A stretch of 64,000 bases of DNA from Methanosarcina sp. MSH10X1 (GCF_004099695.1 NZ_SCHL01000002.1:208351-272350), one strand, 5' to 3'. Shown: positions 10,149 through 19,661, counted from the first letter of the stretch. Numbers and translations are program-made. Notes: generated by a model not told the origin, from the letters alone.

Positions 10149-12410
10149 TTACTCAGGGTAGTTCACTATGTATCCTGCGGCTGCACCGTCGTCAACGGCT
10201 GTAGCTCCGTTGCCCTGGTCATGAGGAACCCAAACCTGATAGGACCTTGTTGCCGTGTTGCCTGATGTATCTGTAACTAGATAATTAATTGTGTATACCC
10301 TGCCGTTTCCATCTCCCTGTCTTTCTGCTCTTAAATCAACTGTTTGGGAATCCTTTATAACAATATCTTCCATCGTATTCCCGTCTCCTTCGCCAAGAGC
10401 TTCCTCAGGTTCGTCACTGCTAACTGATGTTATCATTATTTTATCGACACCTACACTTGCATCACAGATATCTGTCACTGAAGTAACAAAGTCTGAGATT
10501 GAAATAGTCTCATATTTATGGTTCGGAGGCCAGAGTACTTTTGGGTCACCTGAAGCCGTTATCGTCGGTGCAGTTGTATCTCTCACTGTTATGTCAACTG
10601 TATCGGTACTCGAAAACTGTCCATCGAAGACAGTAAGGGTTACTGCTGTTGTTCCCAAGGGAAGGGTTACTACAGGTTTCTCACCAATAGCTGATTCGCC
10701 ATTGGATTCCCAGTCGCATTTGTCTTTCCAGTCGCATTCGTCATCACCATTCCATGTCCAGTCATATGTCAATGGTGAAATTAGTCCATCATCTGTAGAA
10801 CCCGATCCATCAAGAGTTACTTCAGTACCGGCCAGATTAGCCTGCTCAACTGTCTGATCAGCACCAGCATTGGCTACAGGCGGCTGGTTTCCTACCTTAA
10901 CAGTAAGATCATAGAGGATTGGCGATTCATCCCCACTTGTGATCTGTAGTTTCGTTTCTACCTGCAAGTATCTGCCAGCAGGTGTCGAGCTCAATGAATT
11001 ATCCTTCGTAGCAATCTCCCATGCAGACCAGGTATTTCCATCATTTGAGCTTCTTACCTTAACCTCGATGGATGTTCCAGTTGGTTCATTGCTATTCCAT
11101 GAAACAGTGCCCCATGACATATCACTTGCTTCACTATCAAAATCAACAGTCCATGTACCGATTTTAGTGGTCACCGTTCTTGCTATAATACCAGTCATGT
11201 CGCTGTAGCTGTAGTGCTGTCCAAAACCACCTGAAATACCTGGAGTCCGTGTTATAAGTTCAGCAGAATTATCATCAGGATTGATTCTATAAATACTCCC
11301 ATCGTTATAGTTACATGCCCAAACTTTACCTTCTGCATCGACAGCTACACCTGTAGTCATAACCCCGCTGCCTACATCTATAGTCGCCTTGAAATTCAAA
11401 TCATTGTCAAGGCGTGTAACATCACATTTATCAGTATTGGCAATCCAAACATCTCCCTCATCTGTAACTGCTACTCCACGGCTGTAAGCGTCTCCCTGAG
11501 AAGCAGTGTTTATGATAGTGCCCTGAACTGCATCAATTTTTGTTATTATGCCACTACCCCATCCAGCAACGAACACGTGACCATTTTTGTCAATCCCTAT
11601 ACCATATGAGGTGGATGGGATGTTTATTTCTTGAACGTTCTTTGTGGAAGGATCAATTTTAAGCACACAGGTGCTTAGAGTCGACGACCAGATGTTTCCA
11701 TTTTCATCGATAAGAGCACCATATGAACCATATCCAATATCGATTGTATCAAAGATAGCTCCGGTTTCTCCATTTATGTGGTAGAACTTGTTTGACGAAT
11801 CAGAATAAGTTCCTGCCCAAAGGTTGTTATCGGAATCAATTGCTATACCCCTGGGCCCACTCCATCTACTTCCCACTGGTACTTCATGCACTACGCAGTC
11901 ATCTTGGCCCCATGGAAGAACTTCACCACTCTCAATAGTCCCATCATTATCTGTATCTTGGGAAGTGTCACAGACTCCATTTCCGTTCTTGTCTACCCAT
12001 TTCCCACTTTCGGGAAGCACAATCTTCACTACCGTACCGGTGTTTCTGTTACCAAACCATACACTTCCATCAAGGTCCACAGTTGTCCTTGAAGGGTTCC
12101 CATTGGAATTCGGCCCTGTCCAATATCTTGCCAATTCTTTCCCAGTTACAGTATCATATTTAGAAACTGTACCTTCATTTGAGTTGGGAACCCAGATGAA
12201 TGGAAGTGTAGTAGCTTCTTTAGATAACTGTAATTGATCGGCTACTGTATCATGTTCCACTCCAACAAACGTTCCTTCATCAAAGTCAGCATTTAGAGTA
12301 TATTCCTTTGATGAAGCGGCTGCCATTGCTTGACTTGCTAATGATAGAATTGCTAATGTTGTTATTATCGATATCATTGCCAGCCTAGACTTCCTATTAA
12401 TTAATCCCAT
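10149..12410 (-). CDS. secreted beta-propeller (NHL/Vgb-like) and PKD surface protein
   Basis: Start taken at 12410, where a signal peptide begins (MGLINRKSRLAMISIITTL, processed near SQAMAAA) with GGGGTG 8 nt upstream; the 52 extra codons that are open upstream look non-coding. Residues about 45-400 carry repeated blades of the VDLDGSVWFGN/IDENGNIWSST kind, as in NHL or virginiamycin B lyase-like propellers. Next comes a discoidin-like segment (SWNSNEPTGTSIEVKVRSS), then a PKD domain beginning ANAGADQTVEQ (about 520-610), and a C-terminal HYR-like Ig domain (LWPPNHKYETI). A loop with DKNGNGVCDTSQDTDNDG resembles a calcium-binding type III repeat. There is no evident membrane anchor. Likely an S-layer-associated surface protein; its enzymatic status is unknown. 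Confidence 0.8.
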   Translation of the reverse strand: MGLINRKSRLAMISIITTLAILSLASQAMAAASSKEYTLNADFDEGTFVGVEHDTVADQLQLSKEATTLPFIWVPNSNEGTVSKYDTVTGKELARYWTGPNSNGNPSRTTVDLDGSVWFGNRNTGTVVKIVLPESGKWVDKNGNGVCDTSQDTDNDGTIESGEVLPWGQDDCVVHEVPVGSRWSGPRGIAIDSDNNLWAGTYSDSSNKFYHINGETGAIFDTIDIGYGSYGALIDENGNIWSSTLSTCVLKIDPSTKNVQEINIPSTSYGIGIDKNGHVFVAGWGSGIITKIDAVQGTIINTASQGDAYSRGVAVTDEGDVWIANTDKCDVTRLDNDLNFKATIDVGSGVMTTGVAVDAEGKVWACNYNDGSIYRINPDDNSAELITRTPGISGGFGQHYSYSDMTGIIARTVTTKIGTWTVDFDSEASDMSWGTVSWNSNEPTGTSIEVKVRSSNDGNTWSAWEIATKDNSLSSTPAGRYLQVETKLQITSGDESPILYDLTVKVGNQPPVANAGADQTVEQANLAGTEVTLDGSGSTDDGLISPLTYDWTWNGDDECDWKDKCDWESNGESAIGEKPVVTLPLGTTAVTLTVFDGQFSSTDTVDITVRDTTAPTITASGDPKVLWPPNHKYETISISDFVTSVTDICDASVGVDKIMITSVSSDEPEEALGEGDGNTMEDIVIKDSQTVDLRAERQGDGNGRVYTINYLVTDTSGNTATRSYQVWVPHDQGNGATAVDDGAAAGYIVNYPE

Positions 12411-12833
12411 AAACTTTACACCCCAGAATATGAATATTTGTAGTCTAAATACACTAAAAAATATAATAGAACTATTATTTATAGCTAATTTTTCAAAAAT
12501 ATATTTAACGACAATCTTATTAATTTTGACAGTAATTTTTTGGATAAAAAATGGGTACGTATTCAAATTTGATATGATCCTTATCTTAGCAGTTTAAAAG
12601 TATCCAAACCAGTCAATCTCTATGGCAGTACCGAGAAATTGATGCGAATTTGAAGTTTAGTTCTTTCGTATATCATAAGGGAAATTGATTTCCCAATATA
12701 GAGTTTTTCTACCCTATAGTTACTTATGTTTGTGATTTTACAAAAGAGAAATAGCTCTACTTTTATTCTCCATAATACCTGACGACCGGACAATCTTTTT
12801 ATTATCTGACAGCTTTTTGATATCCAGATACCT
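12411..12833. promoter_or_regulatory. Divergent promoter region
   Basis: AT-rich spacer between divergent transcription units. AATATATTT (about 12499-12507) is a plausible TATA box for the minus-strand surface protein. TTTTTATTAT (about 12797-12806) is centred about 32 nt before the ATG at 12834, which together with the poor ribosome binding site there suggests a leaderless or nearly leaderless mRNA for the mevalonate-bypass operon. Confidence 0.4.
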
Positions 12834-14108
12834 ATGAGTTTTAGAACTTTTATCGACCAGTTAAAAGAAAACGGAAAACTGGTAGAAATTCCTGTGTCCG
12901 TATCTCCGAGATTTGAAGCTTCGAGAATTGCAAAAGCTGCAAAAGCCCCTGTTCTTTTCCATGATGTTTCAGGTTCGAAGGTTATAATGAACCTGCTTGG
13001 CTCAAGGGACGAACTGGCCTCCATGCTCGGAGTTCCTAAAGAAGAAATCATAAAGAGGCTTTCGGAGGTTTCTCCGGAAGGTGAAGTGCGTCTGGTATCA
13101 GAATCTCCAACCCTTGAGGCCATAGAAGACGAAGTTGACCTGACAAAACTTCCAATCCTTACACATTTTGAAAAAGACGGAGCCCCTTATATAACTGCGG
13201 GGATTGTAGTTTCCGAGTACGGAGGCACAATTAACGCTTCGATTCACCGCCTTATGCTTGCAGGAAAAGATAAACTCGCAGCACGCCTGGTTCCTCCAAG
13301 GCATACCTATCTATTATATAAAAAAGCTGCCGAAAGAGGCGAACGTCTGCCTGTTGCAATTGTGCTTGGATGCGACCCGACAATTATTTACGCAACTTCT
13401 ACAAGAGTGCCTGTAGGGAAAGAGTTTGAATACGCAGCCGCTCTGCGAGGAGCCCCTGTGGAACTTTTTGAGTGTGCGAATGGGATAAAGGTTCCTCATG
13501 CCGAAATCGTGCTTGAAGGTTATATCGATCCCACAGAGAAGGTTGATGAGGGGCCTTTTGTGGATATTACGGGAACCTACGACGTGGTAAGAAAAGAACC
13601 TGTTATCCATATCACCCGAATTATCCACAGGAAAGACCCGATTTATCACGGGATTCTGCCAGCAGGTCCTGAACATCTCCTGATGATGGGGGTTCCTTAC
13701 GAACCGAGGATTTACAGGGCTGTCGGGGAGGTTACTTCTGTCAGGAACGTGGTGCTGACAGAAGGGGGATGCTGTTATCTCCATGCAGTCGTTCAGATTG
13801 AAAAGCAAACCGAAGGGGACGGGAAAAACGCCATAATGGCAGCCTTTGCAGCCCATACCAGCCTTAAGCATGTAGTTGTCGTTGACGAAGATATAAATAT
13901 TTTCGACCCTAACGATGTTGAGTTTGCAATTGCAACAAGGGTCAAAGGGGATATGGATATTCTTATTGTTCCTAATGTCCGGGGCAGTTCCCTTGACCCG
14001 CGCGGAGCTCCTGATGGAACGACTACAAAAGTGGGAATTGATGCAACAAAGGTGCTTGTTGAAAAAGAAAATTTTGAAAGGGCAATAATCCCGGAAGTTA
14101 CCGAGTGA
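12834..14108 (+). CDS. UbiD-family anhydromevalonate phosphate decarboxylase
   Basis: A 424-residue UbiD-family decarboxylase (prenylated-FMN dependent): MSFRTFIDQLKENGKLVEI at the N-terminus, HRLMLAGKDKLAARL and GPFVDITGTYD in the core, and NVRGSSLDPRG near the C-terminus. UbiD members act on many substrates, but here it sits 6 bp before both subunits of an aconitase-X phosphomevalonate dehydratase. That pairing identifies the archaeal mevalonate pathway, in which trans-anhydromevalonate 5-phosphate is decarboxylated to isopentenyl phosphate for membrane lipid synthesis. Substrate assignment rests on this context and on published work in Methanosarcina. The flavin prenyltransferase (UbiX) it needs is not in the window. 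Confidence 0.88.
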   Translation: MSFRTFIDQLKENGKLVEIPVSVSPRFEASRIAKAAKAPVLFHDVSGSKVIMNLLGSRDELASMLGVPKEEIIKRLSEVSPEGEVRLVSESPTLEAIEDEVDLTKLPILTHFEKDGAPYITAGIVVSEYGGTINASIHRLMLAGKDKLAARLVPPRHTYLLYKKAAERGERLPVAIVLGCDPTIIYATSTRVPVGKEFEYAAALRGAPVELFECANGIKVPHAEIVLEGYIDPTEKVDEGPFVDITGTYDVVRKEPVIHITRIIHRKDPIYHGILPAGPEHLLMMGVPYEPRIYRAVGEVTSVRNVVLTEGGCCYLHAVVQIEKQTEGDGKNAIMAAFAAHTSLKHVVVVDEDINIFDPNDVEFAIATRVKGDMDILIVPNVRGSSLDPRGAPDGTTTKVGIDATKVLVEKENFERAIIPEVTE

Positions 14109-14114
14109 ATCTCA

Positions 14115-15320
14115 ATGTATCTTACAAAAGAAGAAGAGCAAATCCTGAATGGAGAAGCCGGAGAAACTTTAAGGCAGGCTATCGGGATCCTGGTGACCCT
14201 TGGAGATATCTATGGTGCAGACAGGCTCATACCCATCAAAAGTGCCCAGATTGCAGGGGTTTCCTATAAAACGATAGGTGATGCAGGCCTTGAATGGATT
14301 TCTGATCTGCAGGGCAGAGTTAAGGTCCCTGCGATCCTGAACCCTGCAGGGATGGATCTGGAAGACTGGGAAAGGCTCAGGATCTCACCCGATTTTGCGG
14401 AAAAGCAAAAGTTGATTGTTCAGGCATATGAAAAACTGGGAATTCGCTGTGAATGCACATGCACACCTTACGCCCTTGAGGGCTTCGATGTTGGCTATGG
14501 CGATCATCTGGCATGGAGCGAATCTTCAGCTGTATCCTATGCAAACTCCGTGCTTGGAGCCAGGACAAACCGGGAAGGAGGGCCCTCAGCGCTTTCAGCG
14601 GCACTTCTCGGGAAAACCGCAAATTATGGGTTTCATCTGGACGAAAACCGTGTGCCTGAAATCTCAATTGATGTAGAATATCCACTTGAGCGATCGGACT
14701 ATGGTGCACTCGGTTATGTGGCCGGGAAACTCGCAGGAAAAAGAGTGCCTGTTTTTCATCTCAGAAGTACTCCTGACGCAGATGAATTAAAGGCGCTCGG
14801 GGCTGCAATGGCAGCTTCGGGAGCAGTCGCCCTTTACCATGTGGAAGGGATCACGCCTGAAATTCGCAAGCGAAATTTTGAAGATCCTGCGGAAAAGGTG
14901 GCTATTGAGAAAAAAGAGCTTGATGAGATTTATGAAAGTCTGAGAACAGCCCGCAAAGAACCCGAATTGATAACCATAGGTTGTCCCCACTGCACGGCAG
15001 CCGAGCTCGAAACGGCAGCTAAACTCCTCAAGGGAAAAACCGTTTCGAAAGAGTTCTGGATTTTTACCTCAAGGGAACTTGCAAAACGCTATCCTGCGTA
15101 TATCCGGACTATCGAAGAAAGCGGAGCTAAAGTAGTCTGTGATACCTGCATGGTAGTTTCTCCTGCTACCAATCGCTTTTCCTGCGTTATGGTAAACTCA
15201 GGAAAAGCTCTTGCTTACGTGCCAGGTATGTGCGGTGCTGAAGCCGTATACGGAAGTATGGAGGCGTGTGTTGAGGAGGCAGTCGGTGGGACTGCAAAGA
15301 AGGAAGGTGGTTCCCATTAA
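14115..15320 (+). CDS. phosphomevalonate dehydratase large subunit (aconitase X)
   Basis: A 401-residue AcnX catalytic subunit: MYLTKEEEQILNGEAGE at the start is the usual opening. Candidate iron-sulfur and catalytic residues lie in CTCTPYALEGFDVGYGDHLA, GCPHCTAAE and CDTCMVVSP, and NREGGPSALSAALLGKTANYG is strongly conserved in the family. With the small subunit it dehydrates 5-phosphomevalonate to trans-anhydromevalonate 5-phosphate. The 6-bp gap from the decarboxylase and the overlap with the next gene indicate one mRNA and coupled translation. Confidence 0.9.
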   Translation: MYLTKEEEQILNGEAGETLRQAIGILVTLGDIYGADRLIPIKSAQIAGVSYKTIGDAGLEWISDLQGRVKVPAILNPAGMDLEDWERLRISPDFAEKQKLIVQAYEKLGIRCECTCTPYALEGFDVGYGDHLAWSESSAVSYANSVLGARTNREGGPSALSAALLGKTANYGFHLDENRVPEISIDVEYPLERSDYGALGYVAGKLAGKRVPVFHLRSTPDADELKALGAAMAASGAVALYHVEGITPEIRKRNFEDPAEKVAIEKKELDEIYESLRTARKEPELITIGCPHCTAAELETAAKLLKGKTVSKEFWIFTSRELAKRYPAYIRTIEESGAKVVCDTCMVVSPATNRFSCVMVNSGKALAYVPGMCGAEAVYGSMEACVEEAVGGTAKKEGGSH

Positions 15321-15750
15321 ACTTAAAGGCAGGATAATTTCCAGGGGATGTGCAAAAGGAGAAGTACTGCTCTCCAGAGACCCGATTTCCTTCCTTGGCA
15401 GTGTAGACCCGAAAACCGGGGTCGTGATTGAGGAAAATCACATCCTTAAAGGAAAATCGATCCAGGGTAAAGTTCTTGTTTTCCCTCACGGAAAAGGCTC
15501 TACAGTTGGCTCGTATGTTATGTATCAACTGAAGAAAAACGGAACTGCGCCTATAGCGATAATAAATCTGGAGACTGAACCGATAGTTGCAGTTGGAGCT
15601 ATTATTTCCGAAATCCCGCTTGTTGATAAGCTTGAGAGAGACCCTTACGAAGTATTAAATAATGGAGACCTTGTTCTGGTTAACGGAAACAAAGGATATA
15701 TAGAACTTATCAAACCGGAAACAGGTAAAACTGAAAACAGGTATGACTGA
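15286..15750 (+). CDS. phosphomevalonate dehydratase small subunit (AcnX swivel domain)
   Basis: There is no ATG at the expected start. GTG 15286 is preferred because GAGGAGG lies about 6 nt before it; GTG 15307 is an alternative. Either gives about 147-154 residues, beginning near VVPIKLKGRIISRG. The swivel domain carries GKGSTVGSYVMYQL, whose Ser is conserved in AcnX small subunits, and ends with DLVLVNGNKGYIEL. It overlaps the large-subunit gene by 35 bp, so translation is probably coupled. An ATG at 15211 in the same frame would intrude further into the large subunit and add non-homologous residues. Confidence 0.87.
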   Translation: MGLQRRKVVPIKLKGRIISRGCAKGEVLLSRDPISFLGSVDPKTGVVIEENHILKGKSIQGKVLVFPHGKGSTVGSYVMYQLKKNGTAPIAIINLETEPIVAVGAIISEIPLVDKLERDPYEVLNNGDLVLVNGNKGYIELIKPETGKTENRYD

Positions 15751-15850
15751 AAAATAATCAGCAAAATGAAAAACGATAAACTAAGTCCCAAAAGCTGAAA
15801 ACGGATAAACCTGAAAATCAAATCTTAAGCTGGGAGATAGGAACTCCAAA

Positions 15851-16963
15851 ATGAACCGAGATAACCACAAGAAAGGAAAAGGAAAATTCAACGCCGAGGA
15901 AACGGTTTCGCGTTTATACCCTTTTATAGTCAGGGTATTCGATGTGTATGAGATCCAGAATTCCGGGGAGGGCCTTTATTTCTTCGGAACTCCCAGAACC
16001 GATGCTGAAAATCTCATTGGGGAACTCTGGGAACCTTTACAACAGTTTGGGTTCGGGTGCACATTAAAGTACGAGCTTGGGGAGTATGTATTGCTGGTTT
16101 TTCCTGAAAAAAAGGCGAAGGAAAAGACCTGGCTAAACCTTGTACTTTTCATAGCAACCTTTTTTACAACAATGATCTGCGGAGCCTGGATGTTCGGAGT
16201 GAACCTGGAAGAAGAGCCTCTCCAGCTTTTTCGAGGTTTATCTTTTACCCTTGCAATAATGGCAGTTCTCGGGTCCCATGAGATGGCTCACTATGCTATG
16301 GCGAGATATCATGGTATGAAGGCATCTCTTCCGTATTTCATTCCTTTTCCCACTTTTATCGGCACTATGGGGGCAGTAATTCGTTACAAAGGACCTGTGC
16401 CCAGCAGAAAAGCACTTTTTGATGTCGGGATTGCGGGGCCTCTGGTAGGTCTGCTAATGTCAGTTGCAGTTACTATCGTAGGGCTTAACCTTGAGATGCC
16501 TGCAGTAAACCCTCTGCCGGATTCTATGATGTTTGATCTCGGCTTGCCACCTCTTTTCGTGTTTATCCAGAAGATTGTCGGGACTACAGGAAATAACCTG
16601 CATCCCGTAGCTTTTGCTGGCTGGGTCGGAATGTTTGTGACCCTTCTTAACCTTCTTCCGGCAGGACAACTTGACGGCGGGCATATTCTCAGGGCTATGC
16701 TTGGTAAGAAAGCGGAAAAGATTTCCTTCCTTATGCCTCGTATCCTGTTCTTGATAGGAGTTTATGTAATTTATTGGCTGAAGGAAGACGGAGTTATATG
16801 GATTTTCTGGGCTCTTCTGCTCTGGGTTTTTGCAGCAGCAGGACACCCCTCTCCCCTGCATGACAAAATAGAACTGGACAAAAAACGCATCCTTCTGGGG
16901 ATCATTACCTTTATCCTGGGCTTCCTCTGCTTTACGCTGATCCCCTTTAAGCCAATTCCCTGA
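15851..16963 (+). CDS. M50 family (site-2 protease-like) membrane metalloprotease
   Basis: A 370-residue intramembrane protease. An N-terminal soluble domain of about 95 residues precedes several membrane helices. The zinc site is HEMAH (H143, E144, H147) with the distal LDGGH motif (D275) after NLLPAGQ. GPVPSRKALFDVGIAGPLVG is typical of archaeal S2P homologues. Such proteases cut transmembrane segments of regulators or clear signal peptides; the substrate is unknown. It lies 100 bp downstream of the phosphomevalonate dehydratase on the same strand and 36 bp before a radical SAM gene, so it is probably in the same transcription unit, though the functional link is unexplained. Confidence 0.88.
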   Translation: MNRDNHKKGKGKFNAEETVSRLYPFIVRVFDVYEIQNSGEGLYFFGTPRTDAENLIGELWEPLQQFGFGCTLKYELGEYVLLVFPEKKAKEKTWLNLVLFIATFFTTMICGAWMFGVNLEEEPLQLFRGLSFTLAIMAVLGSHEMAHYAMARYHGMKASLPYFIPFPTFIGTMGAVIRYKGPVPSRKALFDVGIAGPLVGLLMSVAVTIVGLNLEMPAVNPLPDSMMFDLGLPPLFVFIQKIVGTTGNNLHPVAFAGWVGMFVTLLNLLPAGQLDGGHILRAMLGKKAEKISFLMPRILFLIGVYVIYWLKEDGVIWIFWALLLWVFAAAGHPSPLHDKIELDKKRILLGIITFILGFLCFTLIPFKPIP

Positions 16964-16999
16964 AAAGAGCCCTGGATTTTAAAAAACGGAGGCAAAATA

Positions 17000-18139
17000 A
17001 TGGACGTGCATTTCCGGTACAGCAAGAAAAACTCTTACAGCTTTGCAGTCCTTTCCCCTTTACTACCGGAAGCCGGTTTTGTAGATAAACCTGTAAACGG
17101 GATAATGATTTATAGTTTTACAACGCGTCAGGCAGCAAAGGTTTTTATGGAAGTAAAAAATGCAGGCACGAATTCGATTTTCATCGCAGGAGGACCTCAC
17201 CCGTCAGGGGCTCCAGCAGAGACACTTGAATACTTTGACTATGTCGTTATCGGGGAAGGTGAGGAAACCCTTCCGGAACTTGTAAAAACAATACAGAAAG
17301 GAAAAGCTCCGGGGAAAGTCCCTGGAATTGCATACAGGGATACAGAAACGGGTACGGTTTTCATAACTTCGGAAAGACCCTATGCAGATCTTGATTCCTA
17401 TCCCTGCTTTAACCCTGAGAAACTTCGGGCTCCGATTGAAATCAGCAGGGGATGTCCCTGGGGCTGCAAGTACTGCCAGACTCCCAGGCTTTTCGGAAGA
17501 GAAGTCAGGCACAGAAGCATAGATTCAATTGTGAGAAATGCAGGGCATTATAATGACCTTCGTTTTATAGCTTCCAATGCTTTTGGCTACGGCAGTGACG
17601 GAATTCACCCCCGATTTGATAAGGTGGAGAAACTGCTTTCGACACTTCATAAGCTCCCTGATAAGAAGATTTTCTTCGGGACATTTCCTTCCGAAGTGCG
17701 CCCGGAATTCGTGAGCAATGAGTCTGTTGAACTTATAAGAAAATACTGCGCAAACGATACCCTTAGCCTTGGAGCTCAGTCCGGGAGTGACCGAATTCTA
17801 AAGGAGATTCGAAGAGGGCATACTGTAGGAGACAGCATTTCAGCAGTTGAATGCTGCCTGGAGCATGAGATCGTTCCTGCAGTTGATTTCATATTTGGCC
17901 TCCCCACTGAAACCGAAGAAGACCAGGAAAAAAGTCTTGACCTTGTCCGATGGATCTGCAAAAAAGGCGGCACTGTAAGAGCCCATTATCTCACCCCTCT
18001 GCCAGGAACTCCATATGCTTCGGCTGTGCCGTCAGAAGTGAGTGACAAGGTAAGGCGAGAACTCGGAAAGCTTGCCCTTGGCGGCAAACTAACAGGATAC
18101 TGGGAAAAACACCGAAAGTCTGAAAAAGAGTCAAATTAA
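17000..18139 (+). CDS. B12-binding domain/radical SAM protein
   Basis: A 379-residue protein with an N-terminal Rossmann-like B12-binding-type region (residues about 10-120, including IFIAGGPHPSGAPAETLEYFD and VVIGEGEETLPELV). A radical SAM barrel follows with C152, C156 and C159 in the CPWGCKYC motif. The GAQSGSDRILKEIRRGHT and FGLPTETEEDQEKSLDLV segments fit the methylthiotransferase/Elp3-like superfamily. The layout matches the family often annotated as B12-binding/radical SAM in methanogens (TIGR04013-like). The substrate is unknown; it may be a methyltransferase or a ring-forming enzyme. GGAGG precedes the ATG. It is the last gene before a strong terminator. Confidence 0.85.
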   Translation: MDVHFRYSKKNSYSFAVLSPLLPEAGFVDKPVNGIMIYSFTTRQAAKVFMEVKNAGTNSIFIAGGPHPSGAPAETLEYFDYVVIGEGEETLPELVKTIQKGKAPGKVPGIAYRDTETGTVFITSERPYADLDSYPCFNPEKLRAPIEISRGCPWGCKYCQTPRLFGREVRHRSIDSIVRNAGHYNDLRFIASNAFGYGSDGIHPRFDKVEKLLSTLHKLPDKKIFFGTFPSEVRPEFVSNESVELIRKYCANDTLSLGAQSGSDRILKEIRRGHTVGDSISAVECCLEHEIVPAVDFIFGLPTETEEDQEKSLDLVRWICKKGGTVRAHYLTPLPGTPYASAVPSEVSDKVRRELGKLALGGKLTGYWEKHRKSEKESN

Positions 18140-18314
18140 GGAGATCAGGTTAAAAGCCGGGATCTTGAGCACCAGTTATCGGCTTTGAAACCAGACCTCT
18201 TTTCTAGATTCATAAACTGCCTGAGACAATTTAGCACAAGTTTTTTGATTTAGAAATATCCCGCACATGTTATTCTCTTGATCGGTTACTATATTCTCCT
18301 ATCAACCCCCTTTA

Positions 18315-18346
18315 ACCTGAATTTGAGTTCAGGTCGGTTGTTTTTT
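18315..18346 (+). terminator. Terminator of the mevalonate-bypass operon
   Basis: ACCTGAA (18315-18321) pairs with TTCAGGT (18328-18334) around a 6-nt loop, followed by TTGTTTTTT. It lies about 175 bp after the radical SAM stop codon. Confidence 0.65.
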
Positions 18347-18689
18347 CTATTTTCTCCAGTTTGGATTACATTTCGGAGTATGTTTTATTTACTCCTTAAC
18401 TTTGACTAGATTCCGATTTTTCAAATTAATTTATTGGTCTTAAAATTTCGATTGATCTTGTACTACTGGCTGTTCTTTTTATCAATTATTACTTTTTTTG
18501 GCTATTTTTTCAGTTTAGAATCGTACGTTTTGAACTTAGGAGGCTCTCACGTTAACATACTCATATAAGGGAGGTTTTTTCGTTTTTAGTCCCGTTAGTA
18601 ATACAGTAATTAAAGTATTTATAATTTATTGCTACTAATTTCAAATTAGTACATACTAATGAGATAAAATATTTCAGCAAAATTTCGCC

Positions 18690-18885
18690 CAACTCACACA
18701 AGCCTTTTACAAAAATCCTTTACCGCAAGCCTTTTACAAAAAATCCTTGACCGCAAGCCTTTTGAGAAAAGGCTTGAGCGAAAACTTTTTCAAAAAAAGT
18801 TTTATCAAAAACTCATGATTTATCTATACCGGTGTAACCGGAGCGTGATCGACCGGCGCAACGGTCGCGGCACAACGGTCGCAAG
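18690..18885. repeat. Composite palindromic repeat, locus 1
   Basis: Two tandem near-copies of a roughly 28-bp unit built on CCGCAAGCCTTTTACAAAAA, then hairpins GCCTTTTGAGAAAAGGC and AACTTTTTCAAAAAAAGTT. A CCGG-rich tail follows, with GACCG/CGGTC arms and ending in two CAACGGTCGC copies. It abuts the 3' end of the FdhD gene. The same blocks recur near 39.5 kb and 61.7-62.3 kb. The AT-rich spacer 18140-18690 holds only the terminator described separately. Confidence 0.8.
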
Positions 18886-18899
18886 TCAGCGATTTTAGC

Positions 18900-19661
18900 T
18901 CAGCGTTTGTGGTGTGTTGTTGTGACCCGCCATTCGCTGGAGAAAATAAGCATTGATTCTGTTCTGAGCTGGCCTACGAGGCATATATCTGCTTTTTTCG
19001 CGGCTTCAACGCCTGAGTCGAAGGGCATGGCTTTGGTTGCGATAAGAGGAATTCCTGCCCTTGCGGCTTTTGTGACCATATAGGCAGGCTGCCTGCCCGT
19101 GGAAAGTAGATAATGCTGTGAAAGGTCGAAGCCCTTGAGATAAGCGGCTCCTACTGCTTTGTCCAGTGCATTATGCCTCCCGACATCGACAATCTGGATT
19201 GCGAGTTTCCCTTTTCTGTCTATCAGGGCTGCCAGATGGGTCCCTCTGGTAAGTCTGTAGGTATCGGATTCGAGATACTCCATGGCTGCAAAAATGACTT
19301 CCGGGTCAAAGACAGAGTCCGAACCGACAAAAATCCCTTTATCAATCTGTTCTTCTTTTCTGGCTTCTCCGGCTGCTTCGGTACTGAGGGTCTGTTTCTC
19401 CTTCCGGGTAAGGATACGAACCTCACCGCCTTCCACCTCAGCTTTTTCAATTTCCCTGAATCTGAGAATTCCTTCCGTAATCAGGTGACCGACTGCAAGC
19501 TCTTTCAGTTCGAGTGGGGAGGCAAAAAGGGTTGTAAAAAGATTACCGTCAAGAATGATTTTAACCGGGCATTCCCTGGCAAGCAGCACTTTCAGATTTT
19601 CGGTCCTGCCGTCGGAATGAATTCTTTTTGCAGGGTAAGAAATTATGTATTTTTCAGGCAT
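18900..19661 (-). CDS. fdhD: FdhD-family protein lacking the sulfurtransferase cysteines
   Basis: A 253-residue FdhD fold. DVGRHNALDK (159-168), LSTGRQPAYMVTKAARAGIP and ATKAMPFDSGVEAAKKAD are diagnostic. FdhD transfers sulfur from a cysteine desulfurase to the molybdenum or tungsten cofactor of formate dehydrogenase, using a CxxC loop that normally precedes the TGGxH-like segment. Here the corresponding stretch (residues about 88-112) has no cysteine, and the next motif reads LTRGTH. Only two cysteines remain, near both ends of the protein. No formate dehydrogenase gene is nearby. It may handle bis-MGD cofactor for formylmethanofuran dehydrogenase without doing sulfur transfer; this is inference. 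Confidence 0.85.
   Translation of the reverse strand: MPEKYIISYPAKRIHSDGRTENLKVLLARECPVKIILDGNLFTTLFASPLELKELAVGHLITEGILRFREIEKAEVEGGEVRILTRKEKQTLSTEAAGEARKEEQIDKGIFVGSDSVFDPEVIFAAMEYLESDTYRLTRGTHLAALIDRKGKLAIQIVDVGRHNALDKAVGAAYLKGFDLSQHYLLSTGRQPAYMVTKAARAGIPLIATKAMPFDSGVEAAKKADICLVGQLRTESMLIFSSEWRVTTTHHKR

Noticed and set aside
12411-12566. N-terminal extension of the propeller/PKD protein
   Set aside because: It would bury the signal peptide behind 52 AT-rich codons; GGGGTG is at the internal ATG.
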